Positions 37,489-49,029 of a stretch of DNA of 64,000 nt are shown here, piece by piece. The notes under the pieces were generated by a model, which saw only the letters and a list, made by a program, of their open reading frames with translations, did no database searches and had not been told where the DNA came from. The number at the start of each line of letters is the position of its first letter. Position 1 is the first letter of the stretch. A program made the position numbers and the translations under genes. This stretch comes from Epiperipatus broadwayi (taxonomy: Eukaryota > Onychophora > Udeonychophora > Euonychophora > Peripatidae). The stretch is taken from the NCBI GenBank assembly GCA_028023455.1, contig JAQFVV010012396.1, forward strand, positions 7,478,085 through 7,542,084, given 5' to 3'.

Positions 37489-38772
37489 CTTTTTAAAGAC
37501 AATTTGTTTTAAAAGTTATTTTTCAACATTTTATTGATGCTTTTCTTTAATAAATATAAAATTTATTTTATAATTATATGATATTTTAAAAAGATTAATA
37601 GAAAATAACAAAAAGAATGTTATTTTTAATTAACTTAAAAAACAAGCTTTGCTTTTTTTTTTTTAAATGAATGTATAACTTTTAATATTTTACATATTTT
37701 TTGTTATGTTTAAAATTAATTTTAACAATAATGTTTTTTAAAAAAATAGTTTCATTTTATCAAAAAATTTATTCAAACTGGTGGCCACATGTATGAAAAG
37801 TTGTTTTTTTTTTTTAAAAAAAAAAATTAGGCTCAATTTAATTATAATATTTTATCAAGAAAGCACTAACAACAACCTATTTTCTATAGCATTAAAAAAA
37901 AAAAAAAGATACTTTTTTAAAAAATTGCTTGCTTTTTTTAAAATGATTATTTTATAAAACTCTAGATAGTAATATTTGTTTCACTGAAAAAAAATACAAC
38001 TATAAGATTTATTCATTGCATAATTAAAAGAAAATTTAGATAATATACAATAATAAAGTACATATAGTAAGTAAGAAACATGATATACTTACTTCATTTT
38101 TATTCAGAATTTTTTTCTACAGATTGTAATAAAATTTCTGACATACCAAAGGCAAAAAAGATTTCACCATCTTCACAAAAGTATAAATTTTATTTAGCAC
38201 GTAATTAAAAATAAACTTTCTCTATATACAGAATTAAAATGCACTAAAAATAAAATTAAAAAATATATATATTATTTAAAATAAACATTTATTTAAGTAA
38301 TTTTATTATAATATTCTTATATCAATATAAATTGTTCTTTTCCAACTAGCAAAATAGCTATCATTATAATCATAAACAATATTGGCAAAAAAAAAAAGAG
38401 ATTTACTCACATTATTAAAACTGCAGTAATTAATTGTATTTTATATATTTTTTTGTTGAAATTTTATATAATTGAGATTGTATTTATATAAAAAGAATAA
38501 TGACAACAACAACAAACAGACAATTGATTTTGAAATGTTTTTAAATACTGCTGTAAAAAAGATTCAAAATTGTATTTGTTAGTAATACAACGTGGATTAA
38601 TATATATAAGCTTTATTAAATTTAATGAAAACAAATTAAAAAATACATTAAAGAGAGGGGAAAGGAGAAAAATTAGTATATAAAAAACTATGTGAGTATC
38701 TAATTTTTAATGTTATTGAATTTCAAAAATCTCACACTTTTCAGCAAAAAAAACTTTTATTATAGATTACAG
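37489..38772. other. Intergenic DNA, no gene seen
   Basis: Very AT-rich with many A and T runs of 8-13 bases. No gene or repeat is recognised. Confidence 0.5.
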
Positions 38773-38801
38773 TTTCGACTGTACCATGCAGTCTTCATCA
38801 G
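38773..38801 (-). ncRNA. Hammerhead-ribozyme-like core (tentative)
   Basis: On the minus strand CTGATGA is followed by an A, a 5-bp stem GACTG/CAGTC with a 7-nt loop, and then GAAAC. This reproduces the hammerhead order CUGANGA, stem II, GAAA. One extra A separates CUGAUGA from the stem, and I cannot confirm stems I and III or the cleavage-site UH. Hammerhead motifs are known in Penelope-like elements and retrozymes, and the flanks (A-rich ATAATAAAAG on one side) could be a retroelement end. It may be inactive or a look-alike. Confidence 0.35.
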
Positions 38802-39170
38802 ATCTGTGGAATATTTTATATTATGTTTAAAATTTTATATAAATATTTAAAATGTTATAAAAATTTTCTTCTACATAAAAGTACAACTGGTTTAGTAGGT
38901 TAAAAATGAAATTTGTATTTGTATAAATATATTTTGAACTGTATTCAAATAAATTAATTTAATAAATGTATTTATTTTAATAAACAATATATTAATAGTA
39001 ATAAAAAAGATTCAACATAATTTCCATCTCATTCAACATTAATTCAAAGTAGTGATTATAAGTTATATAATTATTCTTTTAAAAAAATTATACCATTTGA
39101 AATATAATTATTACACACAGATTAAGTAAAGTTTTTCCTTAATAATATTCTTAATAAAATGTTATTCAAA

Positions 39171-39281
39171 CAGGCAAAACTCTTCATACAGTATTGCCAT
39201 TCAGTGCAAGCCAGAGTAATCAATGGATGCCAGAAGGCTTGTGCATAAAATCCCCATTTACTGTATGGAGAGTTTTGCCAG
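39171..39281. mobile_element. Small foldback/MITE-like element (111 bp)
   Basis: The left end CAGGCAAAACTCTTCATACA and the inverse of the right end CTGGCAAAACTCTCCATACA agree at 21 of 23 positions over the arm (39171-39193 and 39259-39281). The interior (CAGTGCAAGCCAGAGTAATC) also occurs at 35.77 kb, so this is a dispersed family. No target-site duplication is clear. Confidence 0.65.
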
Positions 39282-40039
39282 TTTTAATAACAGTTATAAG
39301 CAAGCATAAGAAATGGTGATCATGTGATGTATATTGGCTTAAAATGTTATTTATTAATTATCACTTTATTTAAAACTTAAACTTACTTTTTTATATTGAA
39401 TTTATAATATTTATTATATATTTTGAATCTTTGGTAACAAGTTAAATTTTTTATCATAGAAAACTTATATTTGTTTGTGTTGTTTTTTTTTTTAGATTAT
39501 TGCTTTATCTTATATTTTGAGGAATCACTTGATTTCAACTGGGGGAAAACTGTATTTATAATGATTGCACCATTTCTGAAGATTTTTTATTTTCATATAT
39601 TTAATTGTTTGTCATTTTTTCATTTAAAATACTATTGAATGCCATAGTAGGGTGATGCATGCAAGAGCTCAAAGCTTAATCTGATATCTCTGTTGTTATA
39701 ATATCAATGGCCTCCTAAGCAACGAATCATTTTTATTATTTTTTAATTAAAATATTAACATTTCAAAAGATGTTGCTGTAATTGTAAAGTCTATTTTGCT
39801 TTTTGTTCTTTATTACTATATATTTGCTGAATTGTTCTAAATTACTTGGCAACATTCCTTTTTCTTTAATAAGTGCCATCTTCTTTACTTGTTATTGAAA
39901 TAATTTTTATGCACTAATATCAATACATCACAATTTATATATATTTTTAAGTCATTTTACAATATTTCTTTGTCATCATTAACTCATTTGTGCATTACTA
40001 CACAGAATTCCAACTTTTAAATAAACTACTTTTAAATAT
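39282..40039. other. Intergenic DNA, no gene supported
   Basis: AT-rich; possibly the decayed continuation of the antisense LINE that begins at 40.9 kb, but no RT motif is readable. Confidence 0.4.
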
Positions 40040-40905
40040 TTTTTTTGTCTGGAGTTAATTTTTTTTGCCTGTTTTTTCCTGCTTACTATATAATAATATA
40101 TCTTATTTTCTTATCACTCTCATTTCAGTCTGAACCATCTTCAAAGTGTATAAAATATATTAGTTTAAATTCATTAAGAATATTTCTGAAGAATAGGAAT
40201 ATCAACTGTTGGTGATGTGTTTCTTAATAGCTTCTGCCTCTGTAGTTTTGCATCAACATATATTTTATATCTTATTATGAATCTCTTTATTTCATATTGA
40301 AACATGTTTTATTTTTGTTAGACTAAATATAACTTACGTTTGTTGTGTTATTTGCGTACTTCAATATTTATGATCACTTTGGATTTTCTTGAAAAAAAAA
40401 AGTTCAGAGTATACATTTTCCTCCATATGTTTATTAAAGCATTTTTATCTATCAATAATTTTTCTACTGTAGCATTAAAACTTTTTGTGACAATTTAAAT
40501 ATATTGCTTGAACTGATCAAAATCATACTATACATTTGTATAAAAGTTGTTTCTTTGTCAGGATAGAAACTTATTTGAGCATAAACCTGAATTAGAATGC
40601 ATCTTTTATAGCTTTCACTAAATTGAAACTAATCTTGCTATTCTCTTCCATAATTAATCTTCATAACAGAGTCTTTCATCTTAATTTAGATGTAATCCAA
40701 TTTCACTTGTGATTTTAATATTTATGCCTATAATAAAAAGCATGTCTATTTCAATTGTCTGTAACGATGTCTGCATAATATTAAGTTGTTTTTCCAGATC
40801 ATGCAATCTTCTTTTACTTGAAAATGATCATATGGTTATAGGTGACCAAATAAAAGATCATCATTGAATTGCAGCATAAATATGTAAACTGGTACATCTT
40901 CTCAT
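40040..40905 (-). pseudogene. Antisense 5' fragment of the RTE-like LINE family
   Basis: On the minus strand the leader reads CAATGATGATCTTTTATTTG and then CATTTTCAAGTAAAAGAAGA, matching the 5' ends at 25.65 and 55.3 kb. Downstream, 'IQVYAQISFYPDKE', and later 'SPTVDIPILQKY', correspond to 'IQVYA' and 'TVDIPNLEKY' of the copy at 4.1 kb. Heavily mutated, no long open frame, and no RT part recognised at lower coordinates. Confidence 0.65.
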
Positions 40906-41354
40906 TAATGCATTTACTACAGTCTCTTGGTTATGAGAGCAATAATTTGTTTTTAAGTGTTAATATAAAAAAGAATCTAAGCATATACTCATAAAATACT
41001 TTTTATCCTGAAAGAAAATGCTAATGATACCTCGATTAAAAACTATCAGGCAATAAAAGCAAGAATATGGTTTTAAATTTATTGATCAAAACTAATATAT
41101 TTATCACATGATGATCTGCATCAAGAAAACCCATCCATGTGTATTTATTATGTAAATAATCACATGATAGGAATGCAGTAATAAGAGTATGCAAAGTTGA
41201 CTATATCCATCAATAAATACACTCATACATAATAAATTTACTAATAGTTTTGTTTTAAATAATGTAATTCATAATTATAAATAATAGGAAAAAGAAAATA
41301 TAAATATATGACATATAAGCTTATTTTATTTGTACATAAATATCATAAAAAGCT
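40906..41354. other. Intergenic DNA, no gene seen
   Basis: AT-rich, with several short inverted TTTATTG/CAATAAA-type pairs and no recognisable feature. Confidence 0.45.
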
Positions 41355-41500
41355 TTTCAGTATAGTGGCAGTGCATTAACTTACCACTTCTATGATTGGA
41401 TTTGAATTTAGTTTGGATAAACTTGAAAGTTTTTTTCAAATTTTATTAAGCTAGGATTTCTTATAAGTAGATAGCCAAACAATCTAATATTGATCAATAA
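41355..41500 (+). mobile_element. SINE-B copy, decayed head
   Basis: AGTATAGTGGCAGTGCATTA occupies the A-box position and TTGGATTTGAATTTAG the B-box position. The body TGGATAAACTTGAAAGTTTT and AAGCTAGGATTTCTTATAAG aligns with AAGTAAACTTGACTAAAATT and CAGGCTTAGAATTTTTCTAT of the 29.1-kb copy. Confidence 0.55.
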
Positions 41501-42055
41501 AAGGATAACTAGGTATCCATATATGTTAAATAAGAAAAACCCAAACACCACCCACAAACTGGTAAATCTGATGGTTAGTTTTTTCTTTTTCAATGTTCTT
41601 CTAGTAGTGGATGTTGGAAATGCCTTTCATTTGCATTAGACTATTTAAAAGTTTTATTACTTAACATATCTGGAACATTGTTGACTACAGATCTCAAAAA
41701 TGTAAATTACTTGAAAAATATTCATGATACCAAATAAAGTTCAGTAATAATTGAGAAAATAGTTGAATCTTAAAATATTTGTAGTACAATGACTATTTTA
41801 ATCTATGAAAATGATTGAATTTTCAAACTGCAGAAAAAAATTTGATTATTAATAATAAACGCTAATTGGCTCAAAATCAAATAGTATTTGAATAAATTAT
41901 TTTGTTGTTCTACAACAATATTCTTCCATTTATATATTAATTAATCATTTTGATATTTTTATTTTATGATTATAATATTAAATGAGTGTGTCAATAATTT
42001 ATTTTTTGTGTACTTTAAATTAAACTAATATCAAGAAAAGACTATTTTATGTAGA
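41501..42055. other. Intergenic DNA, no gene seen
   Basis: AT-rich DNA with no recognisable feature. Confidence 0.5.
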
Positions 42056-42183
42056 AACTCTGTAGATTTTTTTTTCATGTGTCATAGCATCGGCCGGGAA
42101 GCGAATCGCTAACCCGGGACAACTGCTTATAATGCAGCTGTGCTGACCGCTCGACCACCAACGTTTGTCAACTCTGTAGATTT
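42056..42183 (-). mobile_element. SINE-A copy with 14-bp target-site duplication
   Basis: The SINE body spans 42070-42169 on the minus strand: TGACAAACGTTGGTGGTCGA (A box TGGTCGAGCGG), GCTGCATTATAAGCAG (5-bp arms around a 7-base loop), CCCGGGTTAGCGATTCGC (B-box region), then GCTATGACACATG plus an A tail. AACTCTGTAGATTT flanks it exactly at 42056-42069 and 42170-42183, the signature of LINE-machinery insertion. The intact duplication makes this one of the youngest insertions here. Confidence 0.9.
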
Positions 42184-43089
42184 AATACTAAATAAACGTG
42201 GTAGGGCTTCCCTATGATATATATATAAGTTTTTAAAGCTGTATTTTATATTACTATATTTAATTATAAGATTTCGTGTACAACTTAGAAGAAATACATA
42301 TATCGAATAAGAATATCATTCCATCTTTATTGTTAAAAGGATGTTGGTTGCCTTGACAACACTTTGAAATTCTTGATTGTTATTGGTATTGGAATTATCT
42401 AAGAGTTGACTGGTTTTTAATGATATATATATATGTAAAATCAGTGAAAATAAATATAGACAAAAAACTCTGGAATACAATTTACAATATTCAATATATC
42501 AATATAAAAAATAAATAATAGCTATAGCCACTTTATAGCATATAAACCTCTTTAAATTGGGTTTTTTTTTAATTAATTAAAAAAAAACCCAACAAATTCC
42601 ATTAAAATCACACATTAGCATTCTCACGTGAGTGATCAACTCTCTATAATTTATGTATATTGACTCAATTATATTGTTTATTTACAAAGTTGTCTGTTAT
42701 ATTTATATAATATGACTCTTGATTTTTCTTCAAATTATTTTCCACATGTAAAAAATGTCAAAACAAAAATGTCCTTTAAAAATGTGGAAACAATTTGAAG
42801 AAAAAATCAGACAAATTTTATTGCTGCACTCCTGTGACTTTTGAATTAAACATTTCCATTAGTAAATTAGTTAATATGACCCAAACTATACATATACTAC
42901 TTCAAACTCACACACCAGAGTTTCTATACTCTGAAATATATATCTCACACTATCAATGGCATCACAAGAAATACTTCCTCTCCTATAAATCATCCTCATA
43001 TCCACTGAAGAAAATTATCCAAGGGTTTAGGCATATAAATCAGCTAACTTTGCATTCAATGAATATCTAACCATCTCAAAAAAAAAAAT
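42184..43089. other. Intergenic DNA with a perfect 36-bp palindrome
   Basis: A perfect palindrome at 42557-42592 consists of TTGGG, nine T, AATTAATT, nine A and CCCAA. A 91-codon frame at 42795-43070 lies just before the LINE RT and could be a remnant of its upstream region, but its sequence matches nothing I recognise. Confidence 0.5.
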
Positions 43090-45110
43090 AACCTGGTCAA
43101 TCGCCAACAATACATCTCCACATTTCCAAACTTTATGACAAAATTTTATATGGTAAATAAATGCTTAAACCAATTTTGTTTTTACTTCAAAGAAAAACTA
43201 CAAAAAAGGAAGGTGTTCAATTCTTCCTCTCAATTCTTAGGCCCTTCTGAATCCAAAAATTAAGCACAATACCATATTCATGTCATCCGGGCATACATAG
43301 CATTCCATGAATAGTTTTTTTACCTAAATTATTTTAACAATACAGTATTTAATAAATTTAGCAACTTTTTATCCAAAAAAAAATACAAACTTCAAAGTTT
43401 AAGTTCTATCTTTTTAGTACCTTTTTAAAAAAAAGCAGTAAAGTGAATCTACACTAGAATATATTAGACTTATCTTCATGAGCTCTCTTGGTATCAAAAT
43501 CTTCAAATCTGTACTAAAGGATAAAATAGAACCATTCTTTCTACCATTAATATTCAAAATCCAATTTGTGAAAAAAAACTTATCTACCACTAAAGCAGCT
43601 TTCCTCTATAAAATAGTTATAGACACAGTAAGAAATAAAAAAAAATACAGCCAATAGTAGTAGTTAGACATCAAATTTACCTTTGACTCAGTACCCATGG
43701 ATAAATTAATTAGCTTCCTCACAAAAACCAAAATCCTTAAAGCTTATCTGTGTCTTTTAATCAACCTTATGTTAAGTAGAGAAATTTATATAATCCTCAA
43801 TGAGAAAATACCCTCCCGCCCTATTATTTCATTTCACTTCATTACCCCAAGGTAAACCCCTAAGTCTACTTTTATTTATCCTGTATATGAATCATTCAAT
43901 CAAAGCAATTAAAAAACAATTAACAGGATAATATCACAGCTAAATACAAACATCTCATGCATTACCTATACAGATGATGTCTGTTTTTTCTTAGCTAATA
44001 GAAATCCAATACCACAACTACTGATAAATATCACTGACTTTACTAATCAATTCAAACTTGAATTTAGTTTAGAGAAATCTTGTGACTGGTAAATCTATTC
44101 AGATGGTTGAATGAAAAAATATTTAAAGAAATACTCAGTCCTTTTCTAAGTTTTTCCTTTTATCTCAGCCAATCCATAATGCACCTATATTACAAGAGTG
44201 ATTCATGGAGAGAATACAGCACATTACTCAGTCACTTTCAAAAGTCTATCTATTGCTTTAATCAAAAACTTTCTTATTTAATGTATTAGCCCTTACCAGA
44301 ATTATATATTACAGTCTCATTATAATTTTCTCAAAAAAATAAGGTAAGTATACACTTTGTGCCAACAGCTCTGAAATAAAAAAAATAGTAGTAATCTCAA
44401 AAACTCCAATACCTCTTGACACACAATAGACTTGGACTATATATCTTTGTGTTCTTAGGGTTCAAAAAACTCTGCAATTGTGAAGAATTTTTCAAATCAC
44501 ATGCACGCTTTCAAAATCACACCGACAGACTAGTCACCGTACTGCAATGGCTGTTTCAGTCTCTATTTGATATTCAAACATTCCAATCCTGCCATGTTGA
44601 AAATAAATACACAGACTGGTAATTCTATTTACTTTTCTATTCTTCTACAGCCTCCATGAAAGAGACCAATTAATTATACAACACTAAAAAGCAACTTGGT
44701 TGAAAATATAGATATTGGTCACTAGAACCAAAGTACTTTGACTTCCTACTAAAATTAAATTTAGAAATGCTACTTATCCTATATTTTCTAAGATTTAATA
44801 GAAACCATAAAAATACAGAAAATACATGAGCACTATATCATAAGAAGTAGAAAGACAGCACATAGTTTTCATAGGATGTTCTGACCTAGACATCATTCAC
44901 AATCAGTAATAATAAAAAATTATGATTTAAATATCAATTACATTCTAAAAACATTTTAAAAGGAATCATTCTCAAGAATACAAGCAAGCACACTGATATT
45001 ATATGCTTTCTGGTGAACAAGATGCACTTTAATTTAAAATAATAATCCCAGAAGATACCACTACGAACTTACAATCTAAAAACAATACAACAAAGAGGTA
45101 TGAAAATAAC
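43090..45110 (+). pseudogene. LINE reverse-transcriptase remnant, separate clade
   Basis: Across shifted frames the RT core is clear: motif A 'LDIKFTFDSVPMDKLISFL' (43663-43720), motif B 'SLPQGKPLSLLLFILYMN' (about 43838-43892) and motif C 'CITYTDDVCFFLANRNP' (43955-44010, YTDD). The wording 'LDI...FDSVP' and 'LPQGKPLSPLLF' differs from the RTE-like copies and recalls R2-like or related RTs, but I cannot assign the clade. Downstream 'EFSLEKSCDW' continues the thumb region. Boundaries are uncertain; the upstream part has no readable endonuclease. It is broken by stops and shifts. Confidence 0.68.
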
Positions 45111-46329
45111 TAATTTAAACACACTAATACATGGGCCCTAATGCATTAAAATTTGAGCCTATAACATAATACCTTTTCCTCCAAAAAACAACAACAAAAA
45201 AATCAAATTTGTTGCTATTTTTTGTGAATGCATAATAACGCAACAATTTTACTCCTAACTAAGAATGCAAATAATGACTATGTAAACCACTTGTAGGCAT
45301 TTTCAATTCCTGTAACTTGAATTGTACTGTTTCAATTAAGCATAAGTTTTTTGGTCTTGGCCACAAGTAGTCTAAATATAAGACTGTAATCTCTTTTTCA
45401 AAGTCTAATAAAGTCCTTCAAAGATAAAATTCTTAATCACAACCTCTTTTTTTAACTTTTGATTATCATCATATAGATTTATTAAGAAGCAATTATTCAT
45501 AAATATTCCTTTCAAAAAAAAATCTTCAGTTTGAATAGAACTTATGACAAAATAATTTTTTTTTTAGCATAATGATTATTAAAAATAATATTAATCGTAA
45601 CTAAAATAATTAAAAAAAATATTAAGAGCAATAAACTAATGTAAATGGAAAAAGTTTTCCTTTTTATGTTAACAGGAAAATAAAAAAAAAAGTTTTTTCC
45701 CTACATAAATTTCAATACTTCTAAAAACTTAATATAACTAAAAAAATAAATAAATTATATATCTTGAAATTAATAAATTATTTAAAAAATAAAATAAAAA
45801 CAAGACTTTTCTGTTAAAAATATAATATAAACAAGCATGATCATTTAATGAAATTGATCTGGTAACTGTAAAACTTTCTTATTTCTTAATAACCCTCATA
45901 TAAAACAACAAAAAGGAAAATAAATTATGGATTCATTATTGTTTCATCAGAACAATTCAGCATAAAATCAATGCACTGACTATTTAAATGCCAACATGTA
46001 TATCTTTAGAGCACACAAAATAGTTATAACTATATTAAACAAAGATATGCAAAGTGTACTTTAGACAGTTAACCACAAATGCATGTAATAATACTGGTTT
46101 TTGATAACTTTCTTAAGTGCAATTACTATTTTAACTACTGAAATTAATTACTGAATATGTGTGTAAGCTTTGTTTAATTAGACTATATGCAGTTATAAGA
46201 TTTTGCCAATTTTTGATATATATGAAATACATGTAACTTCTGTTATAATTATCCGTTTTTTATTTGTAACTATAAAACTATATATATATAATATTTAAAT
46301 CCACATATGTTGTCTATACTAAATCTAAT
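45111..46329. other. Intergenic DNA, no gene seen
   Basis: Very AT-rich with numerous A and T runs. No feature recognised. Confidence 0.5.
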
Positions 46330-47850
46330 GGAATTATAAGGGACTTAAACTCAGACTTTCAAACTCCTCAAAGCTATCCAATCCATCTTATACAACTGAT
46401 ATACATGACCACATGCATGTGAAAAAGATCAATAATCTCCAATATTCGTATTTTATGTTGAACCAGCACTCATCAGCTGATCCCGATCACCATCTCTCAT
46501 ACATATATACAATCACTACTCAGTTTATATTAAGATAGCAAATCTTCAAACTTTAATGAACAAGCTTCAACATTTTCCACTCTTCAATTCTTCAGTCATC
46601 CATGTTGTTGAAAATGTGAGGATGAAATGCTCAAAGCCCTTGTTGATGCTGAAGAGTTAGAGAGTCGAGAAGATTGAAGCTTGTCCATTGAAATTTGAAG
46701 ATTTGCTATCCTAATATAAACTCAGCAGGGATTGTACATGTGTGGGAGATAGTGATCTGGACCAACTGATGAGTGCTAGCTGACAAAATACATATACTGG
46801 AGTTCATTGATTTTTTTCCACATGTATGTGGCCATGTGTATCAGTTGTATAAGATGAATTAGAAAGATGTGGTGAGTTTGAAAGTTTGAGTTCAAGTCCC
46901 TTATAACTACATTAAGTTTAGTACATAGACATTATACATGTATTTAAATATCACATATTCAGTCTGTATTCTGCCTATCCCTCTTCTGTATACTTAAATG
47001 AACATATTAAGCTCATATGTGTAAGGAGACAGATTGATTTAAGGTCAATATGAGTATGGCAATGATATTGAGATCAACAATGGCTTTGAGCATTTCATCC
47101 TCAAATTTTCAATGATATGGATGGCTGAAGCGTTAGAGAGTGGAGAAGATCGAAGCTTGTCCATTAAAGTTTGAAGATTTTCTATCTTAATATAAATTGA
47201 GTAGTAATTGTATGTGTGAGTGGGAGATGGTGATCTGGACCAACTGATAAATGCTGGTTCAGCACAAAATATGTACTTTTTTCATGTATGTGGACACATG
47301 TATCAGTTATATAAGATGGATTGAATAGCTGTGGGGAGATTAAGAATCTGAGTTCAAGTGCCTTATAATTACCTTAATTTCAGTATATACAATATACACG
47401 TATTTAAATATTACACATTCAGCTTGTATTTTGCCCACTCCTCTTCTGTATAATTAATTGTCATATTAAGGCTTTATGTGTAAGGTGTCATATTGACTTA
47501 AGATCAACATAAGTATGACAATAATATTGGCATCAACAAAGGCTTTGAGTATTTCATCAGATTTTCAATGATATAAATAGCCAAAGAGTTGGAGAATAAA
47601 AAAGATTGAAGCTTGTCCATTAAAGTTTGAAGATTTGCTATCTTAATATAAACTGAGCAGTGATTGTATATATGTGTGGGAAATGGTGATCAAGACCAGC
47701 TGATGAGTATTGGTTCAGCACAAAATGCATATATTGGAGATCACTGCCCCTTTTCACATTATGTGATCATGTGTATCAGTTATCTAACATGGATTGGATA
47801 ACCTGTGGGGAGTTTAAAAGTCTGATTTCAAGCCCTCTTTAATTGATATA
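46330..47850. repeat. Palindromic/tandem satellite cluster, hairpin plus three direct units
   Basis: The left arm (46337-46600) starts AGGGACTTAAACTCAGACTT and is the inverse of the right arm, whose end reads GAGTTTGAAAGTTTGAGTTC near 46871-46890. The hairpin centre is around 46600-46650. Direct units follow: AGCTTGTCCATT is at 46678, 47154 and 47610, giving periods of 476 and 456 bp. Every unit carries GACCAACTGATGAGTGCT or a close variant, CACATGTATGTGG and a GTTCAAGTCCCTTATAA terminus (B-box-like). The layout copies that of 9.2-10.8 kb. No protein is encoded. Confidence 0.85.
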
Positions 47851-49029
47851 TAATTGGTGTTACTTAATACATTAGTAATAATATGCATCAATGAAAAAAA
47901 TGCATTTATTTTATCTAATTATTCATTTGTATAACATAACAAATAAAAGGCTAACATCATTAAAAAAATTAGTTAGCGTAAATACTTACTTAACAAGATT
48001 AAGAAAAAATTGGTGTCCATATCAGTTTTTAAAATATGGATATTACTTTTATCCAGAAAGTCCTTAATCTGTTTTGTTCTGTATGTGATGACTGAAGAGG
48101 GAAGATAAAAAAGGCATGGTACATTGCTAACAATAAAAATGTCATAAACAAAAAGATTAAACAATAACCCATTAAGCATTCACTCAAACATTTAAATTTG
48201 AATGCTAATAGAATAACCTCTATAAATGAGTAAAATATTCTAATTAATTCTGGCAGTAGGTAAAAGTTATAATTATGATGCACTGCTCCAGACTTTAAAA
48301 AGTTAAAATAATAAATACCTAAAACGAGAATTAATTATTTTTTTGGTTATTGCGCCATAGTACAAGTATTTTATTATTATATTTTTAGCTTTATGATTAT
48401 ATAATCTCTCTCTGATTATTATATGTTTGTATAAAATTGTTAAGAAAGTGGTCGTTAATAATAAGTTATTGTCAATAGTGAGCAATCATTATTTATGGAT
48501 AATACAAAGCGATTTAACTTTTATGATATGCAATCAAATAAAAAGATCCAGCAAAAATAAAACCTGCAGGAAGCAGAAAACTCTCACGACAACTAAGCGT
48601 TTTCTAATTGCCTAAAATATTAAAAATGCTCTATACAAATTGTATATATTTACACACGCGCGCACACACATAAAGGCGGCAGAAATATATACTAATACTT
48701 ATAAAAACGAACAAAAAATGTATCCATTAATCTTTTTGTCATTGATAATTTAAATATAGTAATAGTGTGTTAAAAATCTATAATCTCTATTACAATTTTG
48801 TTTATTTATTATTCAATGAAATAAAAATAAAATAGTAATAATTTAATTACTGTACCTTTAATTTTAAAATGCAATATATTACTAACTATTTTTTTTAAAC
48901 AACAACAACAAAAAAGACATAGTACCAAAATCAGGACAAACAATGAAGTTATATAATACAATAATTTTTTTTTTTTTTTTTACTTGCAAAATACATTAAG
49001 TATACTACATATTCAGCCTATAGAGGTCG
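47851..49029. other. Intergenic DNA, no gene seen
   Basis: Several 60-84 codon AT-rich frames overlap on both strands between 47973 and 48615, without any domain signature. A short purine-pyrimidine tract (ACACACGCGCGCACACACAT) lies near 48651-48670. Confidence 0.5.

Noticed and set aside
42070-42169. Possible functional tRNA gene
   Set aside because: An A tail, a target-site duplication, dispersed relatives with different loops and poor acceptor pairing show it is a SINE.
47973-48615. Cluster of overlapping 60-84 codon frames on both strands
   Set aside because: Composition follows the local AT bias, no domain or signal is recognisable, and opposite-strand frames overlap fully.
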